A stretch of DNA of 64,000 nt from Pempheris klunzingeri (lineage: Eukaryota; Chordata; Actinopteri; Acropomatiformes; Pempheridae): the NCBI RefSeq assembly GCF_042242105.1, contig NC_092020.1, positions 6,107,501-6,171,500 on the forward strand, given 5' to 3'. The notes beneath the pieces are model-generated. The model searched no databases. It was not told where the DNA came from and saw only the letters and a list, made by a program, of their open reading frames with translations. Of this stretch, positions 61,619 through 64,000 are shown in pieces (the first letter of the stretch is position 1; every line of letters starts with the position of its first letter). The translations under genes were made by a program, and so were the position numbers.

Positions 61619-61858
61619 CTTTTGTCGTTCAAATAATGACCATTTCTGCCACCTCCATTTGCAAATCCTTTCTTTTCCAAAGATGATCTAAGTCGACGTC
61701 GCGAGACTCTCGGGAGCGCGGCGAGCGTCATGTGACCCGAAGGCGGAAGCTGTCACGTAAACAGAAAACTAGCTTACAAGAAAGCACAGGCGGCGGTGCT
61801 TAAATCTATCTAAGCTATCTTTTATCCGTGCATTCAGCATATTAGTGCACGGTGAGTC
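61619..61858. promoter_or_regulatory. Bidirectional promoter of fam199x and commd5
   Basis: On the minus strand the likely fam199x non-coding first exon ends in the donor AAAAG|gttggt at 61619 and extends up to about 61720. On the plus strand the commd5 ATG is at 61859. The intervening GC-rich stretch holds tcgcgagactctcggga (palindromic TCGCGA core), GTCATGTGAC (61727-61736, CLEAR/M-box-like) and an ETS-type gcggaag (61743-61749). Both start sites are inferred. Confidence 0.55.
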
Positions 61859-63780
61859 ATGTCTCTAAGCCATACAAAGGACTCCAGCTTCTTGGGAGGC
61901 AGGATACCGCCAGAAATCGAGTCACTGTCGAAAAACCTGAAGGATGTGGACCAAGAGTTGTTCAGAAAAATACTGAAAGGTAATGTCAGTCTCTCTAAAA
62001 ACAGCTGTTTTGAGATTTAAATATTGGTAACTTCACTAAATGCAGACCAACTGAGCACTGGCACTTGAGTCAAATGTGTGTGTGAATCACTGTGTGTCCA
62101 GCTGTGGTCGGCGCCCTGGAGGGGAAGGACTGCACAGAGGTGATGAAGTCGATAGCAGAGAGCAGTCCCATCCCCCAGGAGAGGCTCAGTCACATCGTAG
62201 CTGGGATGTACAGGCTGCTGTCTGAGGCCATCCGCATCCCCACGTCGTCACTTAAACAGGAGGTACGCTGCTCTTAAACACTGGGAATGAAATGTTGGCT
62301 CGTGTGTCAGTGACTCTGCTGCCTACTGGTGGAGCTCTTCCGCAGCAGACATTGCACAGGTGTTACTAAAAGTATTAACAGTTGCTGCATCTGATTCAGG
62401 TGGACCCTGGGACCGTGCTCGCTCCCCTGCTGTCATTTCTCACCAACACACCTAAATAGAACAGAGCAAACATTAATGTTGCTCACTTGACGCGTCATTT
62501 CCTTGCCATTACAACATTAGGTGTGGATGTGGCTGAATTCCATTTTATATTTTAATTCTAAGCAGACACTGGAAAAGTGATGAAATGTAATGTACTGGAA
62601 AACATTATTATGCCTGCTTTAAAAAAAACACTTGATTTTTAAGCATTTTCTTGATGGACATCATATCCCTTTTTCACAGAAGACATTATGAAGTGTCACA
62701 GTAGGAAAAGCACAGGTGTAAATTATACAGCGAACGATGGCTGAATTCCATTTAGCTGCTTCAGTTTCAGGGTCCTGGTATCACATCTAATATCCTATTA
62801 AATAATATCTAATGTAAACAATTAGTATGCAGTATGGAATGCTGTAAAAAAGGTTTATTATGGTTCGTATGATTCACTGCATTTTTAATCTCATAGAAAA
62901 ATACTTTTTGTTTGTGTCCCCGTTTAGGTCTTCAAAGAAGATCTTCGAGAACTGAGGCAAGGGTCATCGTTTAATTACATCCTTGTTGGGTTGTTGTTAT
63001 GCATTATCACAAAATTATAATTTAAAAAATATCTGAATTTGTTGTTTTTGTTGTGTTTTGTCAATTAGGGTACCTGATGACTTTATCACAGATTTCTCCA
63101 GCGTGGTTTTCGGCAATCGGTATGTTGAATTTACAGCCTCCAAATTTTACCGTTCAGTCTCTGTTTTTGTGTTGTTTCATGAGGGCGCAGAGCTTCCTTT
63201 ACCATGACGAAACACAGTGAAGAAAACTAGCCTTTTTTATATCGTCACCTAAACTGGGGTCAAAATTCAGTACCATTTTACCTCAAGAGGATAGTTGGCG
63301 TCTGATTCAAGACTCTCTCTGAGATTTGTCTGTGAATTTCAGGACAGTGCTGCTGCTGCTGTGGATGGAGACGTTATCATTGCTGTGTCACACCTTTCTC
63401 TGTATTTGCAGGCGCGCAGCTCTGGAGGCAGCGACCTCCCAGAATGATCCTCACCTCCCCACAGTGGAAGACTTTAAATGGAGGGTGGATGTTGCCATTT
63501 CCACAAGGTAATGCTCTGAGGGAGAGAAGATGAGCTTTTTGTCTTCAGCCAGGAGGTGTTTTACGTTTCTACCAGACAAAGCAGACACCTACTAAAGAAA
63601 AGTCCATCAAACGTAGAAAGATGTGACAATGTTTGACACATTTCTTAAAGAAATGGAATTGCTAATTCAGCCCACATCATTGTGTGTCTCCTCTGACTCC
63701 ACAGCTCTTTAGCCAGGGCCCTGCAGCCTTCTGTTCTGATGCAGATGAAACTGTCAGACGGGACCTCTCAGCGCTTTGAG
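61859..63780 (+). CDS. commd5: COMM domain-containing protein 5, 5' part (partial)
   Basis: Exons 61859-61979, 62102-62262, 62928-62956, 63069-63119, 63412-63507 and 63705-63780 join in frame to 178 residues; the gene continues past the window. Blocks match human COMMD5 (HCaRG): SFLGGRIPPEIESL, FRKILK, FKEDLRELRVPDDF, SVVFGN, and DFKWRVDVAISTSSLARAL leading into QPSVLMQMKLSDG, the start of the COMM domain. The family forms the COMMD ring of the COMMANDER complex, which works with retriever and CCDC22/CCDC93 in endosomal recycling. The donor after 62956 appears to be GC (CTGAG|gcaagg), which preserves the human length. A GT donor six bases further would insert two residues. Confidence 0.93.
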
Positions 63781-64000
63781 GTACTTAAACAACTGACTTG
63801 TTCCTGATTGTGCAGGCTGCTTTCTTTCTGAGTATATGTGCCTAAGTCTAATCCTTCCATTGTGAAACCAGTACTAAGGCACACAGACGAATGTGCCTAA
63901 ATGCTGTATTTGAAAATCATAGAGAGGACAGCATTTGTAGTTGGCATTAGCCCCTCAGCATTTTCACTGCTGCAGTGTTGGGAGTTATCTTCTTGGAGTA

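Overview
The window is vertebrate nuclear DNA, almost certainly from a ray-finned (probably percomorph) fish. The genes are split into many short exons with GT...AG (a few GC...AG) introns and lack bacterial features. The interspersed repeats resemble families I know from percomorph fish, and the gene order mixes genes that lie on several different human chromosomes. No virus-derived element, CRISPR array, rRNA or tRNA gene was recognised. Exon joins were worked out by hand from splice signals, frame continuity and remembered human homologues.

Layout. (1) About 83-2670, plus: the 3' part of cfap100, a ciliary coiled-coil gene whose start is outside the window. (2) About 2940-9600, plus: ap1ar (gadkin), 10 coding exons. 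One of its introns holds an unexplained minus-strand reading frame (6415-6790) with its own AATAAA. (3) 9600-14390: intergenic, with one nonautonomous DNA transposon at 10161-10573. (4) About 14390-24920, plus: smad5, complete, with non-coding 5' exon(s) and a repeat in the intron before the MH2 exons. (5) About 26450-36170, plus: syvn1 (HRD1), complete. (6) About 42150-37120, minus: gpr137, complete. (7) 42484-49832, plus: a PLD3/PLD4-type gene, head-to-head with gpr137, whose product carries a cytoplasmic N-terminal extension of about 400 residues. (8) 53202-52240, minus: smim19, tail-to-tail with the PLD gene. (9) About 61720-54320, minus: fam199x. (10) 61859 to the window end, plus: the first six coding exons of commd5, head-to-head with fam199x across a short GC-rich promoter.

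The genes do not form one pathway. ap1ar (TGN/endosome traffic), gpr137 (lysosomal membrane), the PLD3-like enzyme (endolysosomal nuclease family), commd5 (endosomal COMMANDER complex) and syvn1 (ER-associated degradation) all act on membranes of the secretory or endolysosomal system, but I read this as chance clustering. Most worth a second look: the long N-terminal extension of the PLD3-like protein with two SxIP-type motifs, the nested minus-strand frame in ap1ar, three GC-AG introns in about 77, the nearly abutting 3' ends of the PLD gene and smim19, and a shared TIR element found in syvn1 and gpr137.
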